A stretch of 64,000 nucleotides of DNA, from positions 1-64,000 of the forward strand of contig NZ_JARPQB010000010.1 in NCBI RefSeq assembly GCF_029478665.1, written 5' to 3'. The stretch is from Pseudomonas entomophila (GTDB taxonomy: Bacteria > Pseudomonadota > Gammaproteobacteria > Pseudomonadales > Pseudomonadaceae). Numbering within the stretch: the first letter of the stretch is position 1; each line of letters starts with the position of its first letter. A model generated the notes under the pieces. It had not been told where the DNA came from. It saw nothing but the letters and a program-made list of their open reading frames with translations, and ran no database searches. This document shows positions 23,495 through 33,784 of this stretch, in pieces. The position numbers and the translations under genes were made by a program.

Positions 23495-23498
23495 CAAC

Positions 23499-23559
23499 AG
23501 CTGCAAGTGGCGGGCCCCGTGCGCGGGGCTTGCCTGGCTCAAGTGATCGTCTTGCAGCT
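23499..23559. repeat. Intercistronic inverted repeat between gltB and gltD
   Basis: AGCTGCAAG (23499-23507) and CTTGCAGCT (23551-23559) are exact inverses and enclose a GCCCCG/CGGGGC hairpin (23514-23529). There is no T-run, so it is more likely an RNA-stability or expression-balancing structure than a terminator. Confidence 0.6.
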
Positions 23560-23597
23560 TGCGGCTGACGCCGGCAACTGCGGTAAAGAGGTTTTGA

Positions 23598-25019
<1,422 letters not shown>

Positions 25020-25028
25020 TCGATCTTT

Positions 25029-25121
25029 GCGGCCCTTTCGCGGCACAAGGCCGCTCCTACAGGAGAACGCGTTCCTCTGTAGGAGCGGCCTTGTGCCGCG
25101 AAAGGGCTGCGGAGCAGCCCC
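25029..25121. repeat. REP inverted pair (TTTCGCGGCACAAGGCCGC family)
   Basis: Two inverse copies of TTTCGCGGCACAAGGCCGCT flank about 20 bases between gltD and hemE. The same family recurs at 39.8 and 49.5 kb. It probably acts as the end of the gltBD transcript. Confidence 0.9.
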
Positions 25122-25129
25122 AGGTTCCA

Positions 25130-25145
25130 TTTTTGTATACAAAAA
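25130..25145. promoter_or_regulatory. 16-base perfect palindrome upstream of hemE
   Basis: TTTTTGTATACAAAAA is fully self-complementary and AT-rich, about 100 bases before hemE. Its TTGTATACAA core is the shape of many GntR/FadR-like operators. Which regulator binds is unknown; it could control hemE or be a promoter element. Confidence 0.45.
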
Positions 25146-25246
25146 CGTTTGATCCACGGCACCCGATAGACAAAACGCATGGCCATGGCCGTGCCTTTTG
25201 CGTCTGCGTCTGAGAAAATGCCCGCACTTTTTTTCCGGATGCCGAC

Positions 25247-26311
25247 ATGACTGCCCTGAAGAACGATCGTTTCCTGCGTGCACTGCTCAAGCAACCCGTA
25301 GACGTCACCCCGGTCTGGATGATGCGCCAGGCCGGCCGCTACCTCCCGGAGTACCGCGCCAGCCGTGCCAAGGCCGGCGACTTCATGAGCCTGTGCATGA
25401 ACCCGCAGTTCGCCTGTGAGGTGACACTGCAGCCGCTGGACCGCTACCCGCTGGATGCGGCGATCCTCTTCTCGGACATCCTCACCATCCCCGACGCCAT
25501 GGGCCAGGGCCTGTACTTCGAAACCGGCGAAGGCCCGCGCTTCAAGAAGGTCATCAGCACCCTGGCCGACATCGAAGCCCTGCCGATCCCCGACCCGCAG
25601 AAGGACCTGGGCTACGTGATGGACGCGGTCAGCACCATCCGCCGCGAGCTCAACGGCCGCGTGCCGCTGATCGGTTTCTCCGGCAGCCCCTGGACCCTGG
25701 CCACCTACATGGTCGAGGGCGGCTCGTCGAAGGACTTCCGCAAGACCAAGGCCATGGCCTACGACAACCCAGAAGCCCTGCACCTGCTGCTGGACAAGCT
25801 GGCGCAGTCGGTCACCAGCTACCTCAACGGCCAGATCCTGGCCGGTGCCCAGGCGGTGCAGATCTTCGACACCTGGGGCGGCAACCTCTCGGCGGCGGCC
25901 TACCAGGAGTTCTCGTTGGCCTACATGCGCAAGATCGTCAGCGGCCTGATCCGCGAGCACGAAGGGCGCAAGGTGCCGGTCATTCTCTTCACCAAGAACG
26001 GTGGCTTGTGGCTGGAAAGCATCGCCGAGGCCGGCGCTGACGCGCTGGGCCTGGACTGGACCTGTGAGATCGGCGATGCCCGTCGCCGCGTGGGTGACAA
26101 GGTAGCGCTGCAAGGCAACATGGACCCGACCGTGCTGTACGCCAAGCCCGAAGCCATCCGCAAGGAAGTGGCGCGGATCCTGGCCAGTTACGGCAAGGGC
26201 AGCGGCCATGTGTTCAACCTGGGCCATGGCATCACCCCGGAGGTCGATCCGGAGCACGCGGGTGTGTTCATCAACGCGGTGCACGAACTGTCGGCGCAGT
26301 ACCACCAGTAA
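25247..26311 (+). CDS. hemE: Uroporphyrinogen decarboxylase
   Basis: HemE removes four carboxyl groups from uroporphyrinogen III to give coproporphyrinogen III in haem synthesis. It has 354 residues, the usual length. The N-terminal signature [16 protein letters not shown] and the second motif [13 protein letters not shown] are intact, including the substrate-binding Arg and Asp (ILFSDIL). It is cytoplasmic and monocistronic, with its own terminator. Confidence 0.98.
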   Translation: MTALKNDRFLRALLKQPVDVTPVWMMRQAGRYLPEYRASRAKAGDFMSLCMNPQFACEVTLQPLDRYPLDAAILFSDILTIPDAMGQGLYFETGEGPRFKKVISTLADIEALPIPDPQKDLGYVMDAVSTIRRELNGRVPLIGFSGSPWTLATYMVEGGSSKDFRKTKAMAYDNPEALHLLLDKLAQSVTSYLNGQILAGAQAVQIFDTWGGNLSAAAYQEFSLAYMRKIVSGLIREHEGRKVPVILFTKNGGLWLESIAEAGADALGLDWTCEIGDARRRVGDKVALQGNMDPTVLYAKPEAIRKEVARILASYGKGSGHVFNLGHGITPEVDPEHAGVFINAVHELSAQYHQ

Positions 26312-26323
26312 TCGACGCGCAAC

Positions 26324-26354
26324 AAAAAAGCCCGGCCTAGTGCCGGGCTTTTTT
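26324..26354 (+). terminator. hemE intrinsic terminator
   Basis: GCCCGGC (26330-26336) pairs with GCCGGGC (26342-26348) around CTAGT, extended by an A-run and a matching T-run so that the whole element is nearly palindromic. Confidence 0.92.
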
Positions 26355-26426
26355 GTTGCATTAAGTTTGAATTCAGCGATCGTCGGTAATCTGGTGCCAT
26401 CGAAACGCAAACAGGACCCGATCACC

Positions 26427-26774
26427 ATGAAAGCCCGTTACCTGCCCCTGATCCTCGCCCCACTGTTCAGCACTGCCGCCCTGGCCGCCGGCTACACCGG
26501 CCCTGGCGCCCAGGCGGTGACCAGCGTCGCCGCCGCCAAGGAGGCCGCCGATGACACCCCGGTGGTGCTGCAGGGCTTCGTGACCAAGAAGATCAACAAC
26601 GACGACAAGTACGAATTCAAGGACAACACCGGCACCATCACCGTCGAGATCGACAACGAAGACCTGCCGCCAACGCCGTTCAACGAGAAGACCCGGGTCA
26701 AGCTGACCGGCGAGGTGGAGAAGCACCTGATGAGCCGTGAGGTGGATGTGGATATCGTCGAGATCATCAACTGA
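26427..26774 (+). CDS. YgiW/YdeI-type BOF family periplasmic protein
   Basis: This 115-residue protein starts at ATG 26427, with a signal peptide at residues 1-21 (ending AALAA). The rest is a bacterial OB fold (BOF): VVLQGFVTKKI, YEFKDNTGTITVEID and the C-terminal REVDVDIVEI strand. E. coli relatives YgiW and YdeI help cells tolerate peroxide, metals or antimicrobial peptides, but the ligand is unknown. The frame is open further upstream, through the hemE end, without family similarity. Confidence 0.88.
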   Translation: MKARYLPLILAPLFSTAALAAGYTGPGAQAVTSVAAAKEAADDTPVVLQGFVTKKINNDDKYEFKDNTGTITVEIDNEDLPPTPFNEKTRVKLTGEVEKHLMSREVDVDIVEIIN

Positions 26775-26784
26775 TCAGCGATTG

Positions 26785-26848
26785 TTCGCCGGCAAGCCGG
26801 CTCCTACAGGATGGATGCACTCCCTGCAGGAGCCGGCTTGCCGGCGAA
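26785..26848. repeat. REP inverted pair
   Basis: TTCGCCGGCAAGCCGGCTCC and its inverse face each other between the convergent BOF and MFS genes. Confidence 0.88.
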
Positions 26849-26853
26849 AAAGC

Positions 26854-28095
26854 TCACGCGGTCTTGGGCGCCAGCCTGCTCAGGTGCAGCGCCACCAGCA
26901 ACGCCACCACCAGCAGGCTGCCGATGAACAGCCCGATGCCGTTCCATCCGGCCATGTGCCAGAACACCCCGCCCGCCGTCCCGGCGACACTCGACCCGGC
27001 GTAATAGCAGAACAGGTACAGCGACGACGCCTGCCCCTTGGCCTTCAATGCCCGGCGCCCGATCCAGCTGCTGGCCACGGAGTGTGCGCCAAAGAATCCG
27101 AAGGTGAACACCAGCATGCCGATGATGATCATCGCAAGCGGGCTTGCCAGGGTCATCAGCAAGCCACCCGCCATCACCAGGATACTGGCCCAGAACACCT
27201 TGCGCCGGCCCAGCTTGTCAGCCAGGGCGCCAACCTGAGCCGAACTGTAGATCCCCGACAGGTACACCACCGAGAGCAACCCGACCAGTGCCTGGTTCAT
27301 GTGGTAGGGCCCGGCCAGCAGACGGTAGCCAATGTAGTTGAACAGGGTGACGAAGGCGCCCATCAGCAGGAAGGCCTCGAGGAACAACCAGGGCAACCCG
27401 GCATCCTTGAAGTGCATGGTGAAACCGTCCAGCAGACTGCGTGGGTTCAGCGCCTGGGGGCGGAAATTGCGTGACTCGGGCAGCACTTTCCAGAACACCA
27501 GGGCCGCCACCAGCGCCAGGCCACCGATGGTCAGCATCGCCGTGTGCCAGCTGACGAAGTCGATCAGCACTCCCGTGATCAACCGCCCGCTCATGCCGCC
27601 GATGGCGTTGCCGCCGATATACAGCCCCATGGCCAGGCCGATGTGCTGCGGGTGGATCTCCTCGCTCAGGTAGGTCATCGCCACCGCCGCCAGGCCGCTC
27701 AACGACAGGCCCACCAGGGCGCGGGTCGCCAGCACCAGCTCCCAGCTTGGCATCACCGCGCTGGCCAGGGTCGCCAGGGCCGCGCACAACAGTGCAAAGA
27801 CCATCACCGGCTTGCGCCCGACACGGTCGGAAATCGGCCCGGTGATCAGCAGCCCGAAGGCCAGCATCGCGGTGGACACCGACAGCACCAGGCTGCTCTG
27901 CGCCGCATTGATGGAGAACTCCTGCGACAGCAGCGGCATCATCGGCTGCACGCAGTACAGCAGGGCGAAGGTGGCGAAGCCGCCGCTGAACAGGGCCAGC
28001 ACGGTCTTCATGAAGGCGGGGGTGCCTTTCTCGATCCAGATGTCGCTGAAGGCAGGCTCGGGTTCGACAGGCAGGGGCGCTACGGCGGATCTCAC
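26854..28095 (-). CDS. MFS transporter, YnfM-like
   Basis: This 413-residue inner-membrane permease has about 12 predicted helices. The start is GTG 28095, with GAGG nine bases upstream; an ATG at 28131 lacks a ribosome-binding site. Motif A-like GPISDRVGRKPVMVFA lies after helix 2, and the second-half counterpart is GALADKLGRRKVFW. Sequence such as YLSEEIHPQHIGLAMGLYIGGNAIGG resembles the YnfM branch of drug/sugar efflux proteins. The substrate is unknown. It diverges from a LysR gene, as ynfM does from ynfL in E. coli, so the LysR protein probably controls it. Confidence 0.87.
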   Translation of the reverse strand: MRSAVAPLPVEPEPAFSDIWIEKGTPAFMKTVLALFSGGFATFALLYCVQPMMPLLSQEFSINAAQSSLVLSVSTAMLAFGLLITGPISDRVGRKPVMVFALLCAALATLASAVMPSWELVLATRALVGLSLSGLAAVAMTYLSEEIHPQHIGLAMGLYIGGNAIGGMSGRLITGVLIDFVSWHTAMLTIGGLALVAALVFWKVLPESRNFRPQALNPRSLLDGFTMHFKDAGLPWLFLEAFLLMGAFVTLFNYIGYRLLAGPYHMNQALVGLLSVVYLSGIYSSAQVGALADKLGRRKVFWASILVMAGGLLMTLASPLAMIIIGMLVFTFGFFGAHSVASSWIGRRALKAKGQASSLYLFCYYAGSSVAGTAGGVFWHMAGWNGIGLFIGSLLVVALLVALHLSRLAPKTA

Positions 28096-28139
28096 GGGCG
28101 GGTACCTCAGGTGTTGCGGTGAAAAAATCATATAGCTGG

Positions 28140-28163
28140 CTAATGATTAGATCCAATATATTG
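28140..28163. promoter_or_regulatory. Likely LysR operator between MFS and LysR genes
   Basis: CTAATGATTAG (28140-28150, palindromic around G) and CAATATATTG (28154-28163, perfect) lie in the 110-base divergent gap. One or both could be the binding site of the LysR protein and overlap both promoters. This is inference from position and symmetry. Confidence 0.4.
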
Positions 28164-28205
28164 TTCGACCTGTTTGATATGTCTGGCGACCTATTGGAGT
28201 CGATC

Positions 28206-29099
28206 ATGGAACTGCGTCACCTGCGCTATTTCATCGCCGTGGCCGAAGAGCTGCATTTCGGCCGCGCGGCCCAGCAACTGGGGATCTCACAACCGCCCTT
28301 GAGCCAGCAGATCCAGGCCCTGGAGCAGGAACTGGGGGCGCGCCTGTTCGAGCGCACCAACCGTCGGGTCGAGCTCAGCGAGGCGGGGCGGCTGTTCCTG
28401 GAGGAAGCGCGGCAGGTGCTCGCCCAGGTGGAGAAGGCCGCCGACGTGGCCCGGCGTGCGCAACTGGGCGAACTGGGCGAGATGAAGATCGGCTTCACCT
28501 CCTCGGCACCGTTCACCTCGAAGATCCCCAAGGCATTGAATGCTTTTCGCCAGCGCTTCCCGGCGGTGCACCTGAACCTCAAGGAAATGAGCAGCCGGGA
28601 CGTGGCCGAAGGGGTGTTCGACGAGTCGATCGAGGTGGGCCTGATGCGGCCGATGCCGTTGCCCGAGGGCCTGGTGGCCACCGAGTTGCTGCGCGAGCCG
28701 CTGGTGGCGGTGATCAACGCCTCGCATCCGTTGGCCCAGAGCGCTGGGCCGGGGGTGTACATGGCGGACCTGGCTCAAGAGCCGTTCGTGTTCTTCCCAC
28801 GCAGCTACGGCAGCGGGCTGCATGCGCAACTGCTGAGCCTGGCGCGTCAGGCGGGTTTCAGCCCGCATTTCGCCCAGGAGGCGGGGGAGGCGATGACCAT
28901 CATCGGCCTGGTGTCGGCGGGGTTGGGGGTGTCGGTGTTGCCGGCGTCGTTCCAGCGCATGCGCATCGACGGGGTGGTGTACCGCACGCTGCTGGACGAA
29001 GAGGCGGTGACGGCGGTGTGGCTGGTGCAGCGTGAACGGGGTGGTTCGGCAATGGCCAAGGCCTTTGCCGAACTGCTCACCGGCAAGTTGTGCGGCTGA
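28206..29099 (+). CDS. LysR family transcriptional regulator
   Basis: This 297-residue protein starts at ATG 28206, with GGAG seven bases upstream. The N-terminal winged HTH (MELRHLRYFIAVAEELHFGRAAQQLGISQPPLSQQI) is typical of the BenM/CatM/YnfL-like branch, followed by a periplasmic-binding-protein-like effector domain (about 90-295). It diverges from the MFS gene and probably regulates it in response to an unknown small molecule. Confidence 0.93.
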   Translation: MELRHLRYFIAVAEELHFGRAAQQLGISQPPLSQQIQALEQELGARLFERTNRRVELSEAGRLFLEEARQVLAQVEKAADVARRAQLGELGEMKIGFTSSAPFTSKIPKALNAFRQRFPAVHLNLKEMSSRDVAEGVFDESIEVGLMRPMPLPEGLVATELLREPLVAVINASHPLAQSAGPGVYMADLAQEPFVFFPRSYGSGLHAQLLSLARQAGFSPHFAQEAGEAMTIIGLVSAGLGVSVLPASFQRMRIDGVVYRTLLDEEAVTAVWLVQRERGGSAMAKAFAELLTGKLCG

Positions 29100-29112
29100 C
29101 CAGCCCCCACCT

Positions 29113-29200
29113 GTAGGAGCCGGCCTTGCCGGCGAACACTGGCAAAGCCAGTGCCATTCACCGACTGGCCCATTCGCCGGCAAAGCCGGCTTCTACAGGG
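29113..29200. repeat. REP inverted pair with internal inverted repeat
   Basis: Inverse copies of GTAGGAGCCGGCCTTGCCGG and CCGGCAAAGCCGGCTTCTAC enclose a smaller CACTGGC/GCCAGTG repeat. It lies between the convergent LysR and lipoprotein genes at the downstream edge of the APE operon. Confidence 0.85.
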
Positions 29201-29201
29201 G

Positions 29202-29228
29202 CATGCGCCTCGGGCTTTGAGGCGCATG
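29202..29228. terminator. Hairpin at the 3' end of the APE operon
   Basis: CATGCGCCTC (29202-29211) and GAGGCGCATG (29219-29228) are exact inverses around a 7-base loop. No clear T-run follows on either strand, so terminator function is uncertain. Confidence 0.4.
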
Positions 29229-29241
29229 GATCAGTCCTTGA

Positions 29242-29670
29242 TCAATTGAGGGCGTTGCTCTGCTGTTGCAGCAGGCTCTGCGTGTGCGCGGCGTTCAGTT
29301 CGCGCACGATGCTGCGGTCCAGGTTGTAGACCCAGCGGTTGTAGTTGCGGTGGATCTTGCCGTCGTTGTAACCCAGCTCGCGGCTGTCGCGGTAGGCGAT
29401 GCGGAACTGGCTGGGGCTGTAGTGGATATCCACGGCGGCGAAGAAGGTGTTGCGCACGGTGATGTCGGCCTGGATCAGGTTGGGGCCGACGTTGCGTGCG
29501 GTCCAGCCACGCTCGGCGATGGCCTTGAGGATCGCCTGCTGCACTTGCGGCTGGCTGTAGGCATGGCTGGCGGTCAACTGCTCGGTGGGGTTCAACACCG
29601 GTTTCGAGGTGCAGCCGGCCAGGCCGGCCAGCGCCAGGCCCAAGGCCACGGCGCGGATGGATGGGGACAT
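29242..29670 (-). CDS. Small lipoprotein of unknown function
   Basis: This 142-residue protein has a lipoprotein signal peptide with lipobox LAGC and modified Cys at residue 20. The mature part has mixed alpha/beta character (AILKAIAERGWTARNVGPN, then VDIHYSPSQFRIAYRDSREL) and a helical Gln-rich end. It lies 24 bases after apeR with GGAG/AAGGA upstream of the ATG, so it may be the last gene of the APE transcript. I do not recognise a function; similar small lipoproteins are widespread in Pseudomonas and need not belong to the pathway. Confidence 0.82.
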   Translation of the reverse strand: MSPSIRAVALGLALAGLAGCTSKPVLNPTEQLTASHAYSQPQVQQAILKAIAERGWTARNVGPNLIQADITVRNTFFAAVDIHYSPSQFRIAYRDSRELGYNDGKIHRNYNRWVYNLDRSIVRELNAAHTQSLLQQQSNALN

Positions 29671-29694
29671 TCCTTGCTCTCCGTTAGGGGGATC

Positions 29695-30921
29695 TCAGGG
29701 CCAGCGACGGAAGATCAACGAGGTGTTGACCCCGCCGAAGGCGAAGTTGTTGTTCATCACATGTTCGTGGTTCATCGCACGGAACTCGCCGCGCAGGTAA
29801 TCCAGCTCGCCGCAGCGCGGGTCGACGTGGTCGAGGTTGAGGGTGGGCACGTAGCGGTCGCTGTTCAGCATCTCGATGCTGAACCACGACTCCAGCGCGC
29901 CACAGGCACCCAGGGTGTGGCCGAGGAAGCTCTTCTGCGAGCTGATCGGCATGCGCGGGCCGAACAGGCTGCTGGTGGCCTGGGTCTCGGCGATGTCGCC
30001 CTGTTCGGTGGCGGTGCCGTGGCCGTTGACGTAGCCGATCGCCTCGGGGGCCAGACCCGCGTCTTCCAGGGCCAGCTCCATGGCCCGGCGCATGGTGGTC
30101 TGCTCCGGGCGGGTGGTGTGCTGGCCATCGGCGTTGCTGCCGAAACCGACGATCTCGGCATGGATCCGCGCACCGCGGGCCAGGGCGTGCTCCAGTTCCT
30201 CGAGCACCAGCATGCCGCCGCCTTCGCCGATCACCAGGCCATCGCGGTCGATGTCGTAGGGGCGCGGGCTCAGGTGCGGGGTGTCGTTCTTCAGGCTGGT
30301 GGCGTACAGCGCATCGAACACCATGGCCTCGGTGGGGCACAGCTCTTCGGCGCCACCGGCGAGCATCATTGGCAGGCGGCCGAACTTGATCGCCTCGTAG
30401 GCGTAGCCGATGCCCTGGCTGCCGCTGGTGCAGGCGCTGGAGGTGGGGATCAGGCGCCCGGTGAGGCCGAAGAAGATGCTGATGTTGGCCGCCGTGGTGT
30501 GGGGCATCATGCGCACGTAGGAGTTGGCGTTCAGGCCGTCGGCCACCGAGTTGAGCAGCATGTTGCCGAAGGCCTTGATCTCGTCGGTGCTGCCGGTGGA
30601 CGAGCCGCAGGCCACGCCCATGCGGCCGTCGCGGATGCTCGGGTCATCGAGCAGGCCGGCGTCGGCCAGGGCGCGCTCGGCGGCGGCGACCGCCAGGCGC
30701 GACACCCGGCCCATGCTGCGCAGCTGCTTGCGGGTCCAGTGGCCGGGCACCTGGAAGTCATCGATGGGGCCGGCCAGGCGGGTGTTGAGCTCCTCGAAGC
30801 GGTCCCACTCGTCCATGCGGCGGATGCCGCTGCGGCGTTGGGCGAAATGCCCGGCGATGGTGGCCCAGTCATTGCCCAGGGCGGTGAGGCCGGCCATGCC
30901 GGTGACGACGACGCGGCGCAT
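29695..30921 (-). CDS. apeR: Beta-ketoacyl-ACP synthase (APE KS, ApeR)
   Basis: FabF-like ketosynthase of the aryl polyene pathway, 408 residues. The catalytic triad is visible: Cys164 (SSACTSGS), His301 (GHGTATEQGD) and His335 (FLGHTLGACG). It would condense the growing polyene with malonyl-ACP, or act in a separate starter or extension step from ApeO; which of the two does what is not settled by sequence. ATG 30921 overlaps the apeQ stop (ATGA). It is the last biosynthetic gene of the operon. Confidence 0.9.
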   Translation of the reverse strand: MRRVVVTGMAGLTALGNDWATIAGHFAQRRSGIRRMDEWDRFEELNTRLAGPIDDFQVPGHWTRKQLRSMGRVSRLAVAAAERALADAGLLDDPSIRDGRMGVACGSSTGSTDEIKAFGNMLLNSVADGLNANSYVRMMPHTTAANISIFFGLTGRLIPTSSACTSGSQGIGYAYEAIKFGRLPMMLAGGAEELCPTEAMVFDALYATSLKNDTPHLSPRPYDIDRDGLVIGEGGGMLVLEELEHALARGARIHAEIVGFGSNADGQHTTRPEQTTMRRAMELALEDAGLAPEAIGYVNGHGTATEQGDIAETQATSSLFGPRMPISSQKSFLGHTLGACGALESWFSIEMLNSDRYVPTLNLDHVDPRCGELDYLRGEFRAMNHEHVMNNNFAFGGVNTSLIFRRWP

Positions 30922-31649
30922 CAGCACAGCCCTCCGTTGACCGCCAGCACCTGGCGGGTGATGTAGGCCGCCTCGGGCGACATGAGGAAATTCACCGCGC
31001 CGGCCACTTCTTCCGGCGTGCCCATGCGCCCGGCGGGGATCATCTTCAGCAGCTCGTCCACTGGCACGTGCTCGTCGAGCATGGCCGTGTCGATCAGCCC
31101 CGGGGCCACGCAGTTGACGGTGATGCGGCGCTTGCCCAGCTCGATCGCCAGGGCCTTGGCGGCGCCGATCAGGCCGGCCTTGGAGGCGCTGTAGTTGACC
31201 TGGCCGCGGTTGCCGATCAGCCCGGACACCGAGGTGACGCAGACGATGCGGCCCGGCGCGCGGCGGCGGATCATCGGCATCGTCAGTGGGTGCAGGACGT
31301 TGTAGAAGCCGTCCAGGTTGGTGCGCATGACCTGGTCCCAATCGTCCTCGGTCAGGGCCGGGAAGGCGCCGTCGCGGGTCAGGCCGGCATTGCACACCAC
31401 GCCGTAGTAGGCGCCGTGGGTCTCCACATCGGCTTCCAGGACGGCCTTGCAGGCCGCGCGGTCGGCGACATCGAACTGCAGCACCCGTGCCTGGCGGCCC
31501 AGGGCCTGGACCTCGGCGGCGACGGCGTCGGCCTCGGCGCGGCCGCTGCGGCAGTGCAGGACCAGGTCGAAACCGGCGCGCGCCAGGCGCAGGGCGATGG
31601 CCCGGCCGATGCCACGGCTGGAGCCGGTGACCAGGATGGTGTCAGTCAT
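30921..31649 (-). CDS. apeQ: 3-oxoacyl-ACP reductase (APE KR, ApeQ)
   Basis: This short-chain dehydrogenase of the FabG type has 242 residues and reduces the beta-keto group after each condensation using NADPH. TGSSRGIG (8-15) is the cofactor loop, NAGLT the conserved Asn motif, and YSASK the catalytic Tyr/Lys. The start ATG 31649 overlaps the apeP end by 8 bases and its stop overlaps apeR. APE KR, DH and KS acting on ACP-bound chains make the polyene without reducing the double bonds, so no enoyl reductase is expected or seen. Confidence 0.93.
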   Translation of the reverse strand: MTDTILVTGSSRGIGRAIALRLARAGFDLVLHCRSGRAEADAVAAEVQALGRQARVLQFDVADRAACKAVLEADVETHGAYYGVVCNAGLTRDGAFPALTEDDWDQVMRTNLDGFYNVLHPLTMPMIRRRAPGRIVCVTSVSGLIGNRGQVNYSASKAGLIGAAKALAIELGKRRITVNCVAPGLIDTAMLDEHVPVDELLKMIPAGRMGTPEEVAGAVNFLMSPEAAYITRQVLAVNGGLC

Positions 31650-32112
31650 GGGGGGACTCCTCAGGGCCCGCCTCGGCCAGGTAGCTGGCCACTTGCGGCG
31701 GACGGTAGACATTCAGGCGGGCGCTGGCGTGGATGCCGGGGCCGCGCAGGTGGCATTCGAACACGCCCATGCCGTTGTCGTCTTCCAGCGAGCGCAGCGC
31801 GTGGATGTGCAACTCGGCGCCGGCCGGGAACTGCTCGACGTCGCATTCGAACTTGCGGGTGCCGAGCAGGAAGCCCAGCTCCACGGGCTGGCCGAGGCGG
31901 CGTGCGCGGCAGCCGGCGTAGGCGGCCACGCTCTGGGCCATCAGCTCAAGGCCCAGCCACGCCGGCAGGCTGCCGTCGGCGCGGTTGAACAGGCCGCCGG
32001 GACGCACGGTGGCACGGGTGTGGATCTGCTCCTCGTCGCAGCTGTCGACCTGATCGATCAGGATCATGTCGCCGGCGTGGGGCAGCAGTTCGGCCAAAGG
32101 CCAGGCAATCAT
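31642..32112 (-). CDS. apeP: 3-hydroxyacyl-ACP dehydratase (ApeP)
   Basis: This hotdog-fold protein of 156 residues is related to FabZ/FabA. The N-terminal LLPHAGDMILID carries the conserved His, and the helix region GLELMAQSVAAYAGC carries the acidic residue region. In the APE cycle it forms the conjugated double bonds by dehydrating hydroxyacyl-ACP. Starts and stops overlap apeO (ATGA) and apeQ (8 bases). Confidence 0.9.
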   Translation of the reverse strand: MIAWPLAELLPHAGDMILIDQVDSCDEEQIHTRATVRPGGLFNRADGSLPAWLGLELMAQSVAAYAGCRARRLGQPVELGFLLGTRKFECDVEQFPAGAELHIHALRSLEDDNGMGVFECHLRGPGIHASARLNVYRPPQVASYLAEAGPEESPHD

Positions 32113-33302
32113 GGGGTGTCTCCGAGAATCAGGCTCACGTTGTTGCCGCCGAAGGCGAACGAATTGCTCATCAGTTGGCGCGGGCGGCCCTGGGGCAGGC
32201 GATGGCTGCTGTCGGCCAGGGCCAGGTTCGCCAGTTGCGGGTCGCGCTGGCCGTCCCACACATGCGGGGGCAGCCGGCCGTCCGGGTTGTGCTCGCTCAG
32301 GGCCAGCCAGCAGAAGGCCGCTTCCAGCGCACCGGCCGCACCCAGGGTGTGGCCGGTCATGGGCTTGCTCGACGAGCAGGGCGTGCCGGCGCCGAACAGG
32401 GCATGCACGGCCAGGCTTTCCATGGCGTCGTTGTGCTGGGTGGCGGTGCCGTGCAGGTTCAGGTAGTCGATCTGCGCCGCGGCCAGGCCGGCATTGTCCA
32501 GGGCCTTGGCCATGGCTTGCAAGGCACCTTTGCCGGTGGGGTCCGGTGCCGAAATGTGGTGAGCATCGGAGCTGGCGCCGGCTCCGAGCAAGGCAATGGC
32601 ATGGCCTTGCGCCGGGCGCGTGCGGGTCATGACGAACAGCGCCGCGCCTTCGCCGATATTGATGCCGTCGCGGTTCACCGAGAACGGGTTGCAGCGTTGT
32701 TCGCTGACCGCGTCCAGGGCACTGAAACCGTTGAGGGTCAGCCCGCACAGGCTGTCGACGCCACCGCACAGCACCGCGTCGCACAGGCCCAGGTCGAGCA
32801 GGCGGCGCGCGCTCAGCAGCGCCCGGCCGCTGGAGGTGCAGGCGGTGGAGATCACGTAGGCCGGGCCGCTCAGTTGCAGCCAGTCGGCGAGGAATTCGGC
32901 GGGGGCGCTCAGCGCTTGCTGGTCGTAATGGTAGCTGTCGGGCAGCGCCCCTTCGCGCAGGTAATGGGCGATGCCGGCGCTGGCTTCGGCGATGCCCGAG
33001 GTGCTGGTGCCCAGCACCACGCCGACCCGCTGCGCGCCGAATTCGGCGATCGCCTGGCGGATCACGGGCTCGATCTGCAAGGCCGCGCAGTAGAGCAGCT
33101 GGTTGTTGCGGCTGTGCTGTTCGGGCAGCGGCACGGCGGGCAGCTCGCCGCTCACCGCGCCCACGGGGGGGCGGCGGTCCGGCACCCAGCCGTCCTGGGG
33201 CTGCATGCCGGAGCAGTCAGCGGCGAACAGGCGCGCGGCCACCTGGGCCTGGCCGCGACCGAGGGCGCAGACCAGGCCCAGGGCGTTGAGGTAGGCAGTC
33301 AT
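32109..33302 (-). CDS. apeO: Beta-ketoacyl-ACP synthase (APE KS, ApeO)
   Basis: This is the second FabF-like ketosynthase of the cluster, 397 residues, with Cys155 (STACTSSGRA), His284 (NLHGTATQHND) and His318 (MTGHTLGAAG) all intact, so it is not a dead chain-length factor. It shares the fold with ApeR but is divergent in the N-terminal region. It probably drives chain extension, perhaps paired with ApeC as the inactive partner. ATG 33302 overlaps the apeN stop. Confidence 0.92.
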   Translation of the reverse strand: MTAYLNALGLVCALGRGQAQVAARLFAADCSGMQPQDGWVPDRRPPVGAVSGELPAVPLPEQHSRNNQLLYCAALQIEPVIRQAIAEFGAQRVGVVLGTSTSGIAEASAGIAHYLREGALPDSYHYDQQALSAPAEFLADWLQLSGPAYVISTACTSSGRALLSARRLLDLGLCDAVLCGGVDSLCGLTLNGFSALDAVSEQRCNPFSVNRDGINIGEGAALFVMTRTRPAQGHAIALLGAGASSDAHHISAPDPTGKGALQAMAKALDNAGLAAAQIDYLNLHGTATQHNDAMESLAVHALFGAGTPCSSSKPMTGHTLGAAGALEAAFCWLALSEHNPDGRLPPHVWDGQRDPQLANLALADSSHRLPQGRPRQLMSNSFAFGGNNVSLILGDTP

Positions 33303-33784
33303 GGTGTGCTCTCGCTGGGCAATGGGCTGACTTCATAGCGCAGGCCCTGGCCCAGGTTCAAGGTGAAGCGGTCGCTGGCCCGATAGCTGACCTGCCAGCG
33401 GTCGCCCAGCCAGCGTTGCTGGCCCTGCTGGCGAGCCTGTGGGTACAGGCGCTGCAGTTGCTCGGCGGGTGTCAGGGCGAACAGCACGGCGGCGAACAAC
33501 TCGCGCGCAGCCGGGTTGGGTGGCAGCAGGCCGTCGGCCTGCCAGCGTGTACCATCGAGCAACTGGCGGGCCTGGGGGATGCCCAGCAGGTCGAGCAGTG
33601 ACCAGCGCAGGCGGTGGTCTTCGCCCTGGATTACCAGCAGCCAGTCCTGGCGTTGGCCGTCCTGCTCGCGCTGCACATGCAGCTGGCGCGGCAGCGCCAG
33701 CGAGGGCAGCGTCTCAGGCAGCGGCGGTCGTGCGGCGCAGGCGCCGAGCAACAGGCACAGGCACAGCGCCAGCAGGTGTTTCAT
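33299..33784 (-). CDS. apeN: DUF3261 lipoprotein (ApeN)
   Basis: This 161-residue lipoprotein has a short signal peptide and lipobox LGAC with Cys16. The mature domain (WLLVIQGEDHRLRWSLLDLLGIPQARQLLDG and DRFTLNLGQGLRYEV) fits the DUF3261 family found in APE clusters. It is probably anchored in the outer membrane with ApeL and ApeM as part of pigment export. Its biochemical role is unknown. Start overlaps the methyltransferase stop and stop overlaps apeO. Confidence 0.87.
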   Translation of the reverse strand: MKHLLALCLCLLLGACAARPPLPETLPSLALPRQLHVQREQDGQRQDWLLVIQGEDHRLRWSLLDLLGIPQARQLLDGTRWQADGLLPPNPAARELFAAVLFALTPAEQLQRLYPQARQQGQQRWLGDRWQVSYRASDRFTLNLGQGLRYEVSPLPSESTP

